In this document: positions 24,631 through 33,736 of the stretch, in pieces
How positions within the stretch are numbered: position 1 is the first letter of the stretch
How the letters are laid out: every line of letters starts with the position of its first letter
Assembly: GCF_000576555.1 (NCBI RefSeq)
Contig: NZ_CP007145.1
Span: 2,914,001 to 2,978,000 of the forward strand
Length of the DNA stretch: 64,000 nucleotides
Direction of reading: 5' to 3'
DNA from: Hymenobacter swuensis DY53
Lineage (GTDB): Bacteria > Bacteroidota > Bacteroidia > Cytophagales > Hymenobacteraceae
Translations under genes and position numbers: made by a program
The notes under the pieces: model-generated
Databases searched by the model: none
The model's input: the letters and a program-made list of their open reading frames with translations, nothing else
What the model was told of the DNA's origin: nothing

Positions 24631-27129
24631 ATGGTCAAAAATCTAGTCATCGTCGAATCCCCGGCCAAGGCCAAAACCATCGAAGGTTACCTGGGCAAGG
24701 ACTTTGTGGTGAAGTCTTCGTTCGGCCACGTGCGCGACCTGCCCAAGGACAACAACGCCATTGACGTTGCCAACGGGTTCAAGCCCACCTACGTCGTTTC
24801 GGCCGATAAGCGCGAGCTGATCAGCCAGTTGAAAAAGCTGGCTAAGGAGGCGGAAGTGGTATGGCTGGCGAGTGACGATGACCGGGAGGGCGAAGCCATC
24901 AGCTGGCACCTGGCCGAAACCCTGAATCTGACCGGCGGCGACAAGACGCGCCGCATCGTGTTCCGTGAAATCACCAAGAACGCCATCCTCACCGCCATTG
25001 ATAATCCCCGGGAAATCGACCTGAACCTGGTGAATGCCCAACAGGCCCGCCGCGTGCTCGACCGGTTGGTGGGCTTCGAACTGAGTCCGGTGCTGTGGAA
25101 GAAGGTAAAGGCCGGTCTTTCAGCGGGCCGGGTGCAGAGCGTGGCCGTGCGCTTGGTGGTTGAACGCGAGCGGGAAATCAACCAGCACAAAACCTCCTCC
25201 GCCTACCGCGTGGTGGCCCGCTTCGATGCCGGCCGGGGCGCGGTGCTGGAGGCCGAGCTGCCCACCCGCTACAAAACCCGCGAGGAAGCCGAGGCGTTTC
25301 TGGCCCGCTGCGTGGGCGCAACGTACCGCATCGAGAACTTGGAGAAGAAGCCCGGTAAGCGCAGCCCGGCGCCGCCGTTTACTACTTCTACGCTGCAGCA
25401 GGAGGCCTCGCGCAAGCTGGGCTTCTCGGTGGCCCAGACGATGAGCGTGGCCCAGAAGCTCTACGAAGCCGGTAAGATTTCCTACATGCGAACCGACTCG
25501 GTAAACCTCTCGCAGGACGCGCTAGCCGCTGCCCAGGAGGAAATCAGCCGCGCCTACGGTCCCGAGTACGCTCAGACCCGGGTATACAAAACCAAGTCGG
25601 CCTCGGCCCAGGAGGCCCACGAAGCCATCCGCCCCACCGACTTTGCTTTGCTGAAAGCGGGTTCCGACTCGCAGGAGCAGCGACTATACGACCTGATCCG
25701 GAAGCGGGCCATGGCCTCGCAGATGGCCGACGCGGTGATTGAGCGGACGGTGGCCACCATCGGCATCAGCACCCAGCCCGGCGTCACGCTCACGGCCACC
25801 GGTGAGGTTATCACCTTTGAGGGTTTCCTGAAAGCCTACGCCGAAAGCAAAGACGAGGAGGAACAGGACGAAGCCGCCGAATCGTCGTTTTCGCGGGGGC
25901 TGCCGCCGTTGAGCGTGGACCAGGAGCTGCCTTTGCAAGTATTGCGCGCCACCGAGCGGTTTGCCTCGCCGGCGGCCCGCTACACAGAAGCTTCGCTAGT
26001 GAAAAAGCTGGAAGAAATGGGTATTGGCCGGCCTTCCACCTACGCCCCTACCATCAGCACCATTCAGAAGCGCGGCTATGTGGAAAAAGACTCCCGCGAA
26101 GGCAAGGAGCGCAAGTTCCACGTGCTCACGCTGGAGGGCGACGCGGTGAAAACCGAAGTTAAAACCGAAACCTACGGGGCCGATAAAGCCAAGCTGTTCC
26201 CCACGGATACGGCCATGGTGGTCAACGACTTTCTGGTGGAGCACTTCCCGGTGATTGTGGACTACCAGTTCACGGCCAAGGTGGAGGACGAGTTTGACCG
26301 CATTGCCGACGGCAAGGAAGTGTGGACCGACATGCTGGCCGGCTTCTACGGCACCTTTCACGAAACCGTGGAGCGCGGCCAGAACATTGAGCGCAACACG
26401 CTGGGCAGCAACCGGGAAATTGGGCTGCACCCCGAAACCGGCCAGAAGCTAACCGCCCGTCTGGGCCGCTTCGGACCGTACGTGCAGATTGAGCCGCTGG
26501 AAGGTGCGCCCGAGGGCGAGAAGGCCGTGTACGCCAGCCTCCGCAAGGGCCAGTTTATTGAGAATATCACCCTGGAAGAGGCGCTGGAGCTGTTTAAGCT
26601 GCCGCGCATCGTGGGCTCGTTCGAGGACAAGGACATGACGGCCGCGCTGGGTCGGTTCGGCCCTTACATCCGCCACGACAGCAAGTTCTATTCCCTCACC
26701 AAGGAGCAGGACCCGCACACCATCACGGCCCAGGAAGGCGTGGACCTGATTGAGAACAAGCGCAAAACCGACGCGGAGCGCCTCATCAAGTCGTTTGCCG
26801 AAAACCCCGACGTGCAGGTGCTTAACGGTCGTTTCGGACCCTATATCGTGGCTGGCAAGAAGAACGTGAAGATTCCGAAGGGCGAGGAGCCCGCCGACCT
26901 CACGCTGGAACGCTGCCTGGAGCTGGCCGACGCTACGCCCGACAAACCGGCCAAAGGCGGCCGTTTCGCCAAGAAGGCCGCGCCCGCCGAGAAGACGGAA
27001 AAAGCCGATACGCCGGCCAAGAAGCCAGCCGCTAAGAAAGCCGCCACTAAAAAGCCGGCGGCAAAAAAAGCAACCGGCACCACGGGTGCTAAAAAAGCTG
27101 CGCCCAAAGCGGCCCCAAAGGCCAAGTAA
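24631..27129 (+). CDS. topA: DNA topoisomerase I
   Basis: An 832-residue type IA topoisomerase that relaxes negative supercoils. From the ATG at 24631 the Toprim domain is first (VIVESPAKAKTIEGYLG, DDDREGEAISWHLAE), followed by the strand-passage domains with the active-site Tyr in ISYMRTDSVNLS. The C-terminal part has GRFGPY repeats (about 610-770: GRFGPYVQ, GRFGPYIR, GRFGPYIV) instead of four-Cys zinc fingers, as in many Bacteroidota. The last ~70 residues are a Lys/Ala/Pro-rich, histone-like tail (KKPAAKKAATKKPAAKKA) likely to bind DNA. An upstream in-frame start at 24559 is not needed. Confidence 0.96.
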   Translation: MVKNLVIVESPAKAKTIEGYLGKDFVVKSSFGHVRDLPKDNNAIDVANGFKPTYVVSADKRELISQLKKLAKEAEVVWLASDDDREGEAISWHLAETLNLTGGDKTRRIVFREITKNAILTAIDNPREIDLNLVNAQQARRVLDRLVGFELSPVLWKKVKAGLSAGRVQSVAVRLVVEREREINQHKTSSAYRVVARFDAGRGAVLEAELPTRYKTREEAEAFLARCVGATYRIENLEKKPGKRSPAPPFTTSTLQQEASRKLGFSVAQTMSVAQKLYEAGKISYMRTDSVNLSQDALAAAQEEISRAYGPEYAQTRVYKTKSASAQEAHEAIRPTDFALLKAGSDSQEQRLYDLIRKRAMASQMADAVIERTVATIGISTQPGVTLTATGEVITFEGFLKAYAESKDEEEQDEAAESSFSRGLPPLSVDQELPLQVLRATERFASPAARYTEASLVKKLEEMGIGRPSTYAPTISTIQKRGYVEKDSREGKERKFHVLTLEGDAVKTEVKTETYGADKAKLFPTDTAMVVNDFLVEHFPVIVDYQFTAKVEDEFDRIADGKEVWTDMLAGFYGTFHETVERGQNIERNTLGSNREIGLHPETGQKLTARLGRFGPYVQIEPLEGAPEGEKAVYASLRKGQFIENITLEEALELFKLPRIVGSFEDKDMTAALGRFGPYIRHDSKFYSLTKEQDPHTITAQEGVDLIENKRKTDAERLIKSFAENPDVQVLNGRFGPYIVAGKKNVKIPKGEEPADLTLERCLELADATPDKPAKGGRFAKKAAPAEKTEKADTPAKKPAAKKAATKKPAAKKATGTTGAKKAAPKAAPKAK

Positions 27130-27176
27130 CATAGCCGAGTGCGGCCTTGAGCCAAGTCTCCGGTGTGATTATCAGA

Positions 27177-27204
27177 AAAGCCTCTCCGTTCCGGGGAGGC
27201 TTTT
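27177..27204 (+). terminator. Terminator of topA
   Basis: AAAAGCCTCTCC pairs with GGGGAGGCTTTT (one T/G pair) around a 4-nt loop, followed by further Ts, 47 bp after the topA stop. Confidence 0.8.
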
Positions 27205-27281
27205 TTTGTGCCAAACCGCGTGAAATACGCCGCCTGAAAACTCCGTTATTGCAGCTCTATCCGGTTCTGATTATCCGTTTT

Positions 27282-28190
27282 ATGAAACACGCCGTTCTGG
27301 CTCTGGCGGCCGCGCTGCTCAGCTGCTCTCCCGCCGACTCCAATTCTACTAAAACGCCCGCTACGGCCCCGCCCGCCCCCCAGGCGCCGGCTGAAACGCC
27401 CGGCCGGGCTACGGATTACAAATGGCTGCCCGCCGGCCGCTACAATCCGCGCCAGACGGTGGCCGCCCGGTTTGCGCCGCCCCGGGGCTACCAGCGCGTA
27501 CCCGTGACAACGGGTTCGTTCGGGCACTGGCTGCGCCACCTGCCGTTGCTGCCGATGGGCACGCGCGTCCAGCTCTACAACGGTCAGCCCAAAGACCGGC
27601 AGGACGTGCACGCCGCCGTGCTAGACCTCGACGTGGGCACCCGCGACCTGCAACAGTGCGCCGATGCCGTTATCCGCTTGCGAGCCGAGTACCAGTTCAG
27701 CCAGCAACCCGACCAAGTGCATTTCCACCTCACCAGCGGCGACGATATCCGGTTCCAGGACTGGTATTCGGGCACGGGCTTTAAGGTAGCAGGCAATGCG
27801 GTGCAGCCGACTCCGCGCCCGGCTGAGGCGCCCACGCACGCCGTCTTCCGCCGTTACCTCGACCAGATTTTCACCTACGCCGGCACCTTGTCGCTCAGTA
27901 AGGAGCTGCGGCCCATGCCCTTGGCTCAGGTGCAACCCGGCAACGTGCTCATCCGGGGCGGCTCGCCGGGCCACGCGGTACTGGTGCTGGATGTGGCCGT
28001 ACAGCCCGGCTCCGGCCGCCGGCTGGCGCTGCTGGCCCAGAGCTATATGCCCGCTCAGCAGATGCACGTACTCACCAACGTGTGGGACGATACCAGCCTG
28101 GGGGCCTGGTTTCTGCTCGACCCGGCAGCTACTCTGGTAAGCACTCCGGAGTGGACGTTCCGGCGCGAGGAACTGGGCCGGTTTGAGTAG
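27282..28190 (+). CDS. DUF4846 lipoprotein
   Basis: A 302-residue protein. The ATG at 27282 gives MKHAVLALAAALLSCS, a lipoprotein signal peptide with the lipobox LLSC; an in-frame start at 27147 would read through the topA terminator. A Pro/Ala/Thr-rich spacer to about residue 45 is followed by the DUF4846 domain, recognised from AVLDLDVGTRDLQQCADAVI, the RRYLDQIFTYAGTLSLSKEL segment and GGSPGHAVLVLDVA. The family is of unknown function. The GGSPGHAVLVLD motif with a following LLAQSYMPAQ resembles an NlpC/P60-like His region, but I cannot show a catalytic Cys. The gene is 37 bp before the sirtuin. Confidence 0.85.
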   Translation: MKHAVLALAAALLSCSPADSNSTKTPATAPPAPQAPAETPGRATDYKWLPAGRYNPRQTVAARFAPPRGYQRVPVTTGSFGHWLRHLPLLPMGTRVQLYNGQPKDRQDVHAAVLDLDVGTRDLQQCADAVIRLRAEYQFSQQPDQVHFHLTSGDDIRFQDWYSGTGFKVAGNAVQPTPRPAEAPTHAVFRRYLDQIFTYAGTLSLSKELRPMPLAQVQPGNVLIRGGSPGHAVLVLDVAVQPGSGRRLALLAQSYMPAQQMHVLTNVWDDTSLGAWFLLDPAATLVSTPEWTFRREELGRFE

Positions 28191-28227
28191 TTTCGAGGCA
28201 CCGTATACCGTCAAGAATTTACGCAGT

Positions 28228-28920
28228 ATGAAAAAGAAACTGGTAGCGCTGACCGGTGCCGGAATTTCGGCGGAAAGCGGGCTGGCCACCTTCCGGGCCT
28301 CGGACGGGCTCTGGGAAAACCACCGCATCGAGGACGTAGCCACGCCCGAGGGCTGGGCCGTCAACCCGGCCTTGGTGCTGGAGTTTTATAACCAGCGGCG
28401 CGGAGCCGCCCGCGCCGCCCAGCCCAATGCCGGCCACCTCGCGCTGGCCGAGTTGGAGCGGGATTTTGAGGTGGTCATTGTGACCCAGAACGTGGACGAT
28501 CTGCACGAGCGGGCCGGTTCCTCGCGCGTGATTCACCTGCACGGCAAACTATTGGAAGCTCGCAGCTCCCGCCACGAGGAACTGGTGTACCTACTGGACT
28601 CGGACCGGATTGAACTGGGCCAGCTCTGCGAGAAAGGCCACCAGCTACGGCCCAACATTGTGTGGTTTGGTGAGGCCGTGCCCCTGCTGGAGCTTGCGGC
28701 CCACGAAGCCGCCACCGCCGACGTGTTTCTGGTAGTGGGCACTTCCCTGCAGGTGTACCCGGCCGCCGGGTTGGTCGATTACGTGCGGCGCGGCACGCCC
28801 ATCTATATCATCGACCCGCACCGCCCACCCGTGAACTCACGCCCGAATCAGCACTTCATCACCGAACCCGCCACCATTGGCGTAGCGCAGGTAGCCGCCG
28901 AGTTATTGGGCAGATTGTAA
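28228..28920 (+). CDS. cobB: Sirtuin (SIR2-family NAD-dependent protein deacylase)
   Basis: A 230-residue cytosolic enzyme that removes acyl groups from lysines using NAD. It has the NAD-binding GAGISAESGLATFR, TQNVDDLHERAG and the catalytic His105 in VIHLHGKL, then PNIVWFGEAVP and VGTSLQVYPAAG. The acyl-pocket YxxR (Tyr54, Arg57 in FYNQRR) matches the pair that lets SIRT5 and E. coli CobB accept succinyl- or malonyl-lysine, so desuccinylase activity is expected. Only one Cys (QLCEKGHQLRP) remains of the usual four zinc ligands, so the zinc module is reduced. The ATG at 28228 gives the normal MKKKLVALTGAG start. Confidence 0.92.
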   Translation: MKKKLVALTGAGISAESGLATFRASDGLWENHRIEDVATPEGWAVNPALVLEFYNQRRGAARAAQPNAGHLALAELERDFEVVIVTQNVDDLHERAGSSRVIHLHGKLLEARSSRHEELVYLLDSDRIELGQLCEKGHQLRPNIVWFGEAVPLLELAAHEAATADVFLVVGTSLQVYPAAGLVDYVRRGTPIYIIDPHRPPVNSRPNQHFITEPATIGVAQVAAELLGRL

Positions 28921-28940
28921 TTCGGATACTACTTTCCTGT

Positions 28941-29180
28941 ATGCTTCCACATCGTCCATTATTACTACTGGGTGATATCAGCGGCCTCTTGTGGGCAGGT
29001 GGGTTTGTACTGCTGGCGCTGTTTCTCGGCTTTATGGCTTTTGTGTTACGGGTAGGCAAACGGGACTTTGTTGATAGAGCGGCCACTGCTGAGGGAAAAG
29101 AGCGCCGACTGCTTTTGCTTATCCTACTTGCACCATTTTTTGCCCTTTTCATCCTCTATACCTTGCTGGTAGGCTTCTAA
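28941..29180 (+). CDS. Small two-span membrane protein
   Basis: A 79-residue protein with two hydrophobic helices (about 14-36 and 57-77), separated by a charged loop (RVGKRDFVDRAATAEGKERR). The family is not recognised. It lies 20 bp after the sirtuin stop on the same strand and may be co-transcribed. Codon use is less GC-rich than that of its neighbours. Confidence 0.55.
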   Translation: MLPHRPLLLLGDISGLLWAGGFVLLALFLGFMAFVLRVGKRDFVDRAATAEGKERRLLLLILLAPFFALFILYTLLVGF

Positions 29181-29246
29181 CTGACAAGCCTGAAATCGAC
29201 ATACAGCCTGTTTCGATTGTATTTTCACCTCTCACCATTTCACCTC

Positions 29247-29798
29247 TTGGCTTCAATCGTTGGACACTGCGCGTTGGGCGCTACGCTGGGTAAGCTGCTG
29301 CTGCCGGAGCGGCGCTACTGGCCGTACTGGGTGCTGGCCGCCGCCTGCGCCTTTCTGCCCGACGCCGACGTTATCGGCTTTAAGTTTCACGTGCCGTACG
29401 CCAGCCTATGGGGACACCGGGGTCTGTCGCACTCGTTGCTGGCGGCGGCCGTGGTGGCCTCGGGCCTGACGCTGCTCACGGCCTGGCGGAGGCCGGTTGG
29501 GGCACCGCCCCTGGGCCGACTGTTGCTATTACTGGCGCTGGCCACGGCCTCCCACGGCGTGCTCGATGCCATGACCACAGGCGGCGAGGGCGTGGCGTTT
29601 TTCAGCCCGTTTGATACGGAACGCTACTTCTTTCCGCTGCGGCCCATTGCCGTGTCGCCCATTGGGGTGAAGAAGTTTGTGGGTGCCTGGGCCGCCCGGG
29701 TGTTACGCAGCGAGGTGCAATGGGTGCTGCTGCCCTGCCTGCTGGTGCTGCTGGCTCAGGCGGCGCTGCGGCGGTTTCGCGGGCCGGTGGCAGCCTAA
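29247..29798 (+). CDS. YdjM-type membrane-bound metal-dependent hydrolase
   Basis: A 183-residue integral membrane protein of the LexA-binding/YdjM hydrolase family (PF04307). Conserved features are an early His (GHCALGATLG), FLPDADVIGF, the WGHRGLSHSLL motif and ATASHGVLDAMTTGGEG. The His/Asp set suggests a metal site at the membrane; the substrate is unknown. No ATG is available near the start: TTG codons at 29247 and 29217 are possible. I chose 29247, because the extra residues from 29217 would be encoded by a TTTCACCTCTCACC-type intergenic repeat and family members begin close to ASIVGH. Confidence 0.8.
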   Translation: MASIVGHCALGATLGKLLLPERRYWPYWVLAAACAFLPDADVIGFKFHVPYASLWGHRGLSHSLLAAAVVASGLTLLTAWRRPVGAPPLGRLLLLLALATASHGVLDAMTTGGEGVAFFSPFDTERYFFPLRPIAVSPIGVKKFVGAWAARVLRSEVQWVLLPCLLVLLAQAALRRFRGPVAA

Positions 29799-29884
29799 AA
29801 GTCAGCCAGCAGCCGGCAGGTTAAAGTTAGATTAAATCGAAAGCCGGCTTTTCGCGTAGAAGAGCTTCCAACGCTCCCCTCTCT

Positions 29885-32800
29885 ATGCCCTTACGCTACT
29901 CCCGGCCTCTGCTCACCAGTCTTGGGCTGCTGACGGCCCTGCCGCTGCTGGCCCAGCAGCCCCCGCCAGCCCACACCGTTTTTCTACTCGGTAACACCGC
30001 CACAGCCGAGCTGCCCACCAGCCGCCTCCAGGCCTTGCGCCGCACGCTGGAGCAGCAAACCGGCCCTTTCACGGTGGTGCACCTCGGCGACATTGTGGGC
30101 AACCAGGGCCTGGGCTCGGCCAAGGATTCCAGCCAGGCCGGCCAGACTGCCCGCGCCGATGCTCTCATTGCGTTGGTGCAGGGCCTGCCCAACGGCAAAA
30201 TCTACTTCCTGCCCGGCGACAAGGACTGGGCCAACTCCGGGCCTGATGGCCTGAAGCGGGTGCGCCGCCTCGAGAAGTACATTGAGGACAAGCTGCCCGG
30301 TCAGAATGCCTTTATCCCGACCGGTGGCTGTCCCGGCCCCGAAATCGTGGACGTGGCCCCGCTGGTGCGGCTGGTCGCCATCAACTCGCCCTGGTGGACG
30401 CACCCCTACGACCGGCCCGAAGCCCCCGATACCGACTGCAAAACCCTCACCCGCGAGGAATTCCGGGAGCAGTTGCAGGACGTGCTGGATGAAACCAAGG
30501 GCCGCAATGTGCTGCTGGTGGGCCACCAGCCGGTCATCAGCAACGGCGTGTACGGAGGCCACATGCCCCTGAGCCGCCACCTGCTGCCGCCCGTGGCCGG
30601 CACCGTGTACGCGGCTTACCGCCAGAATGTGGGCTCCCCCCGCGACCTGGCCAACCCCGCCTACCAGCAGTTTCAGAAGGAGCTGCTCAACACCCTCAAG
30701 GACCACCCCGGCGCGGTGTACGCCGCCGCCCACGATTTCAGCCTGCAACTCACCGAGGCCGAGGGCAGCTACCACCTAGTGTCAGGCTCTTTTGCCGAGA
30801 AGCAGCACGTGGGGGCCAACGCCCGCTCGCAGTTCAACGAGTCGGCCGAGGGCTTTTCCCGCCTCGACTACTTCCCCGACGGCACCGTCAAGACGGCGTT
30901 TTACACCTTCGAGGCCGGCGGGGCCACCGTGAAGCAGGCCTACGCCGCCACTCTGTTCCGCTCGGCCTGCGGGCCCGAGCAGGTGGGCGTGCCGGTAAAC
31001 TCCTTTATTCCTGAGTGCCCCTCGGCCCCCAAAGGGGTGGCCGAAACCAAGCCTGATGCGCCGTTTGAAGCCACCCAGACGCTGGCGGCCGGCCGGCAGT
31101 ACGGCGGCTCGGGCTCTTCCCGGTTCTGGCTGGGCAAGCTCTACCGGACTTCTTGGACGCAGCCCGTGCAGGTGCCTACTCTGAACTTGGCTACCGAAAA
31201 GGGCGGCCTGCGGGTGTTCGGACGGGGCGGCGGCCGGCAGACCACATCCATCAAGCTCATTGCCGCCGACTCCTCGGAGTACGTGTTCCGCTCGGTGGAC
31301 AAGGACGTGACGCGCATTCTGCCGCCCGAGCTGCGCCGCTCCTTCGCCGCCGACGTGCTGCGCGACATCACGCCCACGGCCCACCCGTACTCGGCGCTGG
31401 TGACGGGCTCGTTGCTGGATAAAACCGACATTCTGCACGCCCGGCCCCGCCTGTTCGTGCTGCCCGACAACAACCAGCTCGGCCCCTACCGCCCCGAGTA
31501 CGCCGGCCTGCTGGGTACGCTGGAGGACCGCCCTGTGGACCCCAAGCCCAACCTGCCCGGCTTCGACGGGGCCGATGAGGTGCGCCGTTCCTTCAGCTTC
31601 TTCCGCCAGCTCTACAAGGACAACGACAACCGCATCGACGCCGTGTCCTTGGCCCACGCCCGGGCGTTTGATATGCTGGTGGCCGACTTCGGCAAGCACG
31701 AGGACAACTGGAAATGGGCCGGGTTCAAGGACGGTAAGAAGACCGTTTTCAAACCCATTCCGCGCGACCGGGACCAGTCGTTTACGCTCTGGAACGGCAC
31801 CCTCTCCTACTTGGCTAACCGCGAATGGGCTGTGCCCAGCATTGAGGACTTCCAGGCTGAGTTCGGCGACATGAAAAGCCTGAACTGGCCGGCCCGCCAC
31901 CTCGACCGGTTTCTGCTGCAGAGCCTGAGCCGGGAGCAGTGGCAGCAGGTAGCCCGCTACCTGCAGGAGCGCCTCACCCCTGCCGCCATCGACGAGGCCA
32001 CCGCCACGCTGCCCACCGAGCTGAAGCCATTGTCGGGCGACGAGCTGAACCGCAAGCTGAAGGCCCGCATCAAGGAGCTGCCCAAGGCCCTGGACGAGTA
32101 CTACCTGCTGCTGGCCAAGCGCGTGGACGTAGTAGGCTCCAACAAAGCCGAGGTGTTCCGGGTAGACCGCCAGGCCGACGGCCGGGTGCGGGTGCAGCTG
32201 TTCGATAAAGCCAAGGACGGCGACGAGCCCAACGGCCCGGCCCTGTTCGACCGCACGTTCTCGCCCAGGGAAACCCAGGAAGTCTGCCTTTACGGCCTCG
32301 ATGGCAAGGACGTGTTCACGGTAACCGGCACGGCCAAGAAAAGCGTGCTGGTGCGCATCATCGGGGGCGACGGTAAGGACCGAATTACGGACGACTCGCG
32401 GGCCGGGGGCCTGCGCACCCTCACCAAGGTGTACGACGTGCCCGATACCGACCTGAAGCTGGGCCCTGAGTCGGACAACCGGACATCTACCCGCCCCGAC
32501 GTGAATCAGTACGACCGGGAGCAGTTCGAATTCAACTCCTACAAGCCCCGGGCTACCGTCATCGTGAATGCCAACGACGGCATTGGGGTGGGTGCGGGCG
32601 TGGATTTCATGCGCCAGGGTTTCCGCAAGCCGGGCTTCAAGAACCTGTACTCGTTTGACGTGCGCGGCTCCAGCGGCGGCAACTTTCAGGTGTCGCTGGC
32701 CTCGCGGCACCGCTACGCGTTCGGCAAGTGGGACGTGGGTGCCCGCACCGAGTACGGCAACTTCTTCCCGTTCTACAACTTCTTCGGCCTGGGCAATAAT

Positions 32801-33610
32801 ACTACCAAAGACCAGGACCTGTACGACGACAAATTCTACAAAGCCCGCTACAAAGGCTTCACGCTGGGGGCTTTTACGGAACGCGTGTTCTGGCAGCGCA
32901 GCCTGTTCCGCATCGGGCCGGCGTATGAGCAGTACACCTCCAGCTACGCCCGGGCCAGCTACCTGGGCCAGCTGGAAAGCGGCGGCATTCCGGTGCCCGA
33001 GGGCCAGGTGCCCAACACCGACTTTCAGCGCCTGATTGGGTTAAATGCCCTGCTCGACGTGGATCTGCGCGACCGGCAGAGCTTTGCCCGACGCGGGGTG
33101 CGTCTGCGGGCCCAGCACGATACGTATCATCAGCTCAACGGCAACAAGGGCAACTTCGGCCTCACCCAAGGCTTTGCTGAGTACTACGGCACGGCCCGCC
33201 TGGGCATTCCGGTAACGCTGGTGGTGAAGGGCGGCGGGGCCAAAAACTACGGCAACGACGACGACATTCCGTTCTACAAATTCGCCAACCTGGGCCTGCG
33301 TGAGGGTCTGCGCGGCTACTACCGCACCCGCTTCACCGGCGACGCCAGCCTGTACCTGAACACCGAGCTGCGCCTGGCCCTGGGCCGCGTGCAGACGTCG
33401 TTCCTGCCTTTTTCCTACGGCGTGTTCGGCTTCTACGACCGGGGCCGGGTGTACTACAAGGGCTCCTCGCCGGGCGGCTGGCACGAGGGCTACGGGGCCG
33501 GCTTCTACATCGCGCCCGTATCCGACCAGCTGGCCCTGTCGGTGTCGTACCAGAAGTCGGTGGAAAACGGACTGATTCAGTTCGGCCTGGGCTTCCGGAT
33601 TGACAATTAA
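29885..33610 (+). CDS. Metallophosphoesterase-like domain fused to an outer-membrane beta-barrel
   Basis: A 1241-residue protein with a signal peptide ending LLAQQ. Residues 30-310 follow the calcineurin-like phosphoesterase pattern but with altered metal ligands: FLLGNTA where DxG/DxH is expected (Asn37), HLGDIVG, PGDKDW instead of GNHDW, VGHQPV, and AAHDFSLQ instead of GHxH. A middle region (about 380-860) has no recognised fold. The last ~350 residues are rich in alternating aromatic strands (DVRGSSGGNFQVSLASRHRY, SYQKSVENGLIQFGLGF) and end in a Phe-rich final strand, typical of a surface-antigen/BamA-like barrel. It should sit in the outer membrane. Phosphoesterase activity is doubtful. 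It is flanked by its own terminator at 33628. Confidence 0.82.
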   Translation: MPLRYSRPLLTSLGLLTALPLLAQQPPPAHTVFLLGNTATAELPTSRLQALRRTLEQQTGPFTVVHLGDIVGNQGLGSAKDSSQAGQTARADALIALVQGLPNGKIYFLPGDKDWANSGPDGLKRVRRLEKYIEDKLPGQNAFIPTGGCPGPEIVDVAPLVRLVAINSPWWTHPYDRPEAPDTDCKTLTREEFREQLQDVLDETKGRNVLLVGHQPVISNGVYGGHMPLSRHLLPPVAGTVYAAYRQNVGSPRDLANPAYQQFQKELLNTLKDHPGAVYAAAHDFSLQLTEAEGSYHLVSGSFAEKQHVGANARSQFNESAEGFSRLDYFPDGTVKTAFYTFEAGGATVKQAYAATLFRSACGPEQVGVPVNSFIPECPSAPKGVAETKPDAPFEATQTLAAGRQYGGSGSSRFWLGKLYRTSWTQPVQVPTLNLATEKGGLRVFGRGGGRQTTSIKLIAADSSEYVFRSVDKDVTRILPPELRRSFAADVLRDITPTAHPYSALVTGSLLDKTDILHARPRLFVLPDNNQLGPYRPEYAGLLGTLEDRPVDPKPNLPGFDGADEVRRSFSFFRQLYKDNDNRIDAVSLAHARAFDMLVADFGKHEDNWKWAGFKDGKKTVFKPIPRDRDQSFTLWNGTLSYLANREWAVPSIEDFQAEFGDMKSLNWPARHLDRFLLQSLSREQWQQVARYLQERLTPAAIDEATATLPTELKPLSGDELNRKLKARIKELPKALDEYYLLLAKRVDVVGSNKAEVFRVDRQADGRVRVQLFDKAKDGDEPNGPALFDRTFSPRETQEVCLYGLDGKDVFTVTGTAKKSVLVRIIGGDGKDRITDDSRAGGLRTLTKVYDVPDTDLKLGPESDNRTSTRPDVNQYDREQFEFNSYKPRATVIVNANDGIGVGAGVDFMRQGFRKPGFKNLYSFDVRGSSGGNFQVSLASRHRYAFGKWDVGARTEYGNFFPFYNFFGLGNNTTKDQDLYDDKFYKARYKGFTLGAFTERVFWQRSLFRIGPAYEQYTSSYARASYLGQLESGGIPVPEGQVPNTDFQRLIGLNALLDVDLRDRQSFARRGVRLRAQHDTYHQLNGNKGNFGLTQGFAEYYGTARLGIPVTLVVKGGGAKNYGNDDDIPFYKFANLGLREGLRGYYRTRFTGDASLYLNTELRLALGRVQTSFLPFSYGVFGFYDRGRVYYKGSSPGGWHEGYGAGFYIAPVSDQLALSVSYQKSVENGLIQFGLGFRIDN

Positions 33611-33627
33611 ACCTTCTTCAACGACTT

Positions 33628-33664
33628 GCGGCGGGTCGCTTTTCTGGAAGCGGCTCGCCGTTTT
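33628..33664 (+). terminator. Terminator of the phosphoesterase-barrel gene
   Basis: CGGCGGGTCGCTT pairs with AAGCGGCTCGCCG (two imperfect pairs) around TTCTGG, followed by TTTTGTGTTTTT. Confidence 0.7.
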
Positions 33665-33696
33665 GTGTTTTTCGCGCCCTAGCTGGCTTGAAAGGC

Positions 33697-33704
33697 TATA
33701 TTTG
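33697..33704 (+). promoter_or_regulatory. -7 element TATATTTG for the ppx-like gene
   Basis: An exact TAnnTTTG match 33 bp upstream of the ATG at 33737. No clear -33 element. Confidence 0.5.
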
Positions 33705-33736
33705 CGCCAGCTTCTTTTCTCCTCACGTTTTTCTGC

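Noticed and set aside
30782..32710. A 642-codon minus-strand reading frame opposite the phosphoesterase-barrel gene
   Set aside because: Antisense shadow with typical GC-skewed composition; the plus-strand gene has a signal peptide and a barrel.
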